Source: Desulfobacteraceae bacterium
GTDB lineage: Bacteria > Desulfobacterota > Desulfobacteria > Desulfobacterales > SURF-7
DNA length: 64,000 nucleotides
NCBI GenBank assembly: GCA_003599865.1
Contig: QZKS01000047.1
Coordinates: 88,558-152,557, forward strand
Direction of reading: 5' to 3'
Shown here: positions 63,752 through 64,000 of the stretch, one piece after another
How the letters are laid out: the number at the start of each line of letters is the position of its first letter
Position numbering within the stretch: the first letter of the stretch is position 1
Made by a program: the position numbers and the translations under genes
The notes under the pieces: generated by a model
Databases searched by the model: none
Told to the model about the DNA's origin: nothing
The model's input: the letters and a program-made list of their open reading frames with translations, nothing else

Positions 63752-64000
63752 GGTTTCCGGAACCGAACCATATTATTGTCAGGTCAATTTTCCCTGACCG
63801 GATCGGGCACTTTTTCCCTGATAAGTTCCAAATCAGGGGGTTTTTAGGCATTTTTGCCCTGATATTAATGACTCATTTTTCGCGACACATCGCTTACACA
63901 TTTTTTTATATCACGCTGGAAATGCCCGAAGAAATCCGACCCTATAACTATAAAGATTCACAACAGAATCATTTTATCAAGGGGTTGTCAACACAAAATG
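63752..64000. promoter_or_regulatory. right-edge region with CCCTGA repeats and a possible start codon
   Basis: Contains five CCCTGA/TCAGGG words (63780-63875), including GTCAGG...CCCTGAC and ATCAGGG...CCCTGAT inverted pairs. An ATG occupies the last three bases, with AAGGGG 13 nt upstream. If the array is an integron, this is where attI and a divergent integrase gene would be, because cassettes read away from intI. Not provable here. Confidence 0.3.

Overview
The window looks like the chromosome of an anaerobic Gram-negative bacterium, most likely a Desulfobacterota (deltaproteobacterial) sulfate-reducer relative. Grounds: outer-membrane lipoproteins and beta-barrels, a very high density of hybrid PAS histidine kinases, a six-gene hydrogenase-4-like membrane complex, a TauE/SafE exporter flanked by universal-stress proteins, duplicated MoeA genes, and a chromosomal integron. 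This is inference from gene families; there is no rRNA or other taxonomic marker.

Layout. 0-4.2 kb: envelope block (end of an MMPL exporter, OmpA-like lipoprotein, beta-barrel, lipoprotein). 4.4-6.3 kb: DUF4143 ATPase and a split Phd-like/XRE gene pair. 6.6-12.7 kb: CheB-CheR-PAS fusion followed by two paralogous PAS histidine kinases in overlapping reading frames. 12.7-17.3 kb: MMPL exporter, LolA-like protein and sulfotransferase operon on the minus strand. 17.7-19.6 kb: groESL. 20-22 kb: Fe-alcohol dehydrogenase and a cytidylate-kinase-like protein. 22-30 kb: signalling block with a Lon protease that carries an inserted receiver domain, divergent from a Usp-membrane protein, a TauE exporter and a Usp gene, followed by a sigma54 activator and its histidine kinase. 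30-38 kb: hyfBCEFGI-like complex without Ni-binding cysteines (Ehr type). 38-41.4 kb: two CBS proteins, a DASS transporter and a YkgJ-type protein. 41.5-44.4 kb: a small island between two copies of the 3' end of a phosphomannomutase gene. 44-54 kb: housekeeping (phosphomannomutase, Tim44-like, UppP, RtcB/archease, MoeA pair, RsgA). 54.1-64 kb: apparent integron cassette array, with cassette genes on the minus strand and attC-like folded sites after their stop codons, interrupted by a hybrid kinase and a decayed ATP-binding-protein gene.

How parts may work together. The Lon receiver domain and the sigma54-activator receiver are clearly similar, and the kinase beside the activator could phosphorylate both. 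Two palindromes of the form TTGCA-N3-TGCAA-like half-sites lie between Lon and the divergent Usp/TauE genes, with a weak sigma54-like promoter downstream. I infer, without proof, that one kinase controls transcription and regulated proteolysis together, perhaps tied to energy metabolism through the neighbouring Ehr complex.

Mobile DNA. The 41.5-44.4 kb island combines a 179-bp duplication, a truncated integron-type integrase fused in frame to a REP-associated (RAYT) transposase fragment, a DUF6602 cassette with a good attC, and a PIN/Phd toxin-antitoxin pair whose toxin seems to have a leaderless promoter. The 54-64 kb array contains two different SEC-C-tailed proteins with PD-(D/E)xK-like motifs, which are candidates for undescribed cassette-borne defence nucleases. 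A dispersed palindromic repeat with terminal inverted repeats occurs in at least three clear copies.
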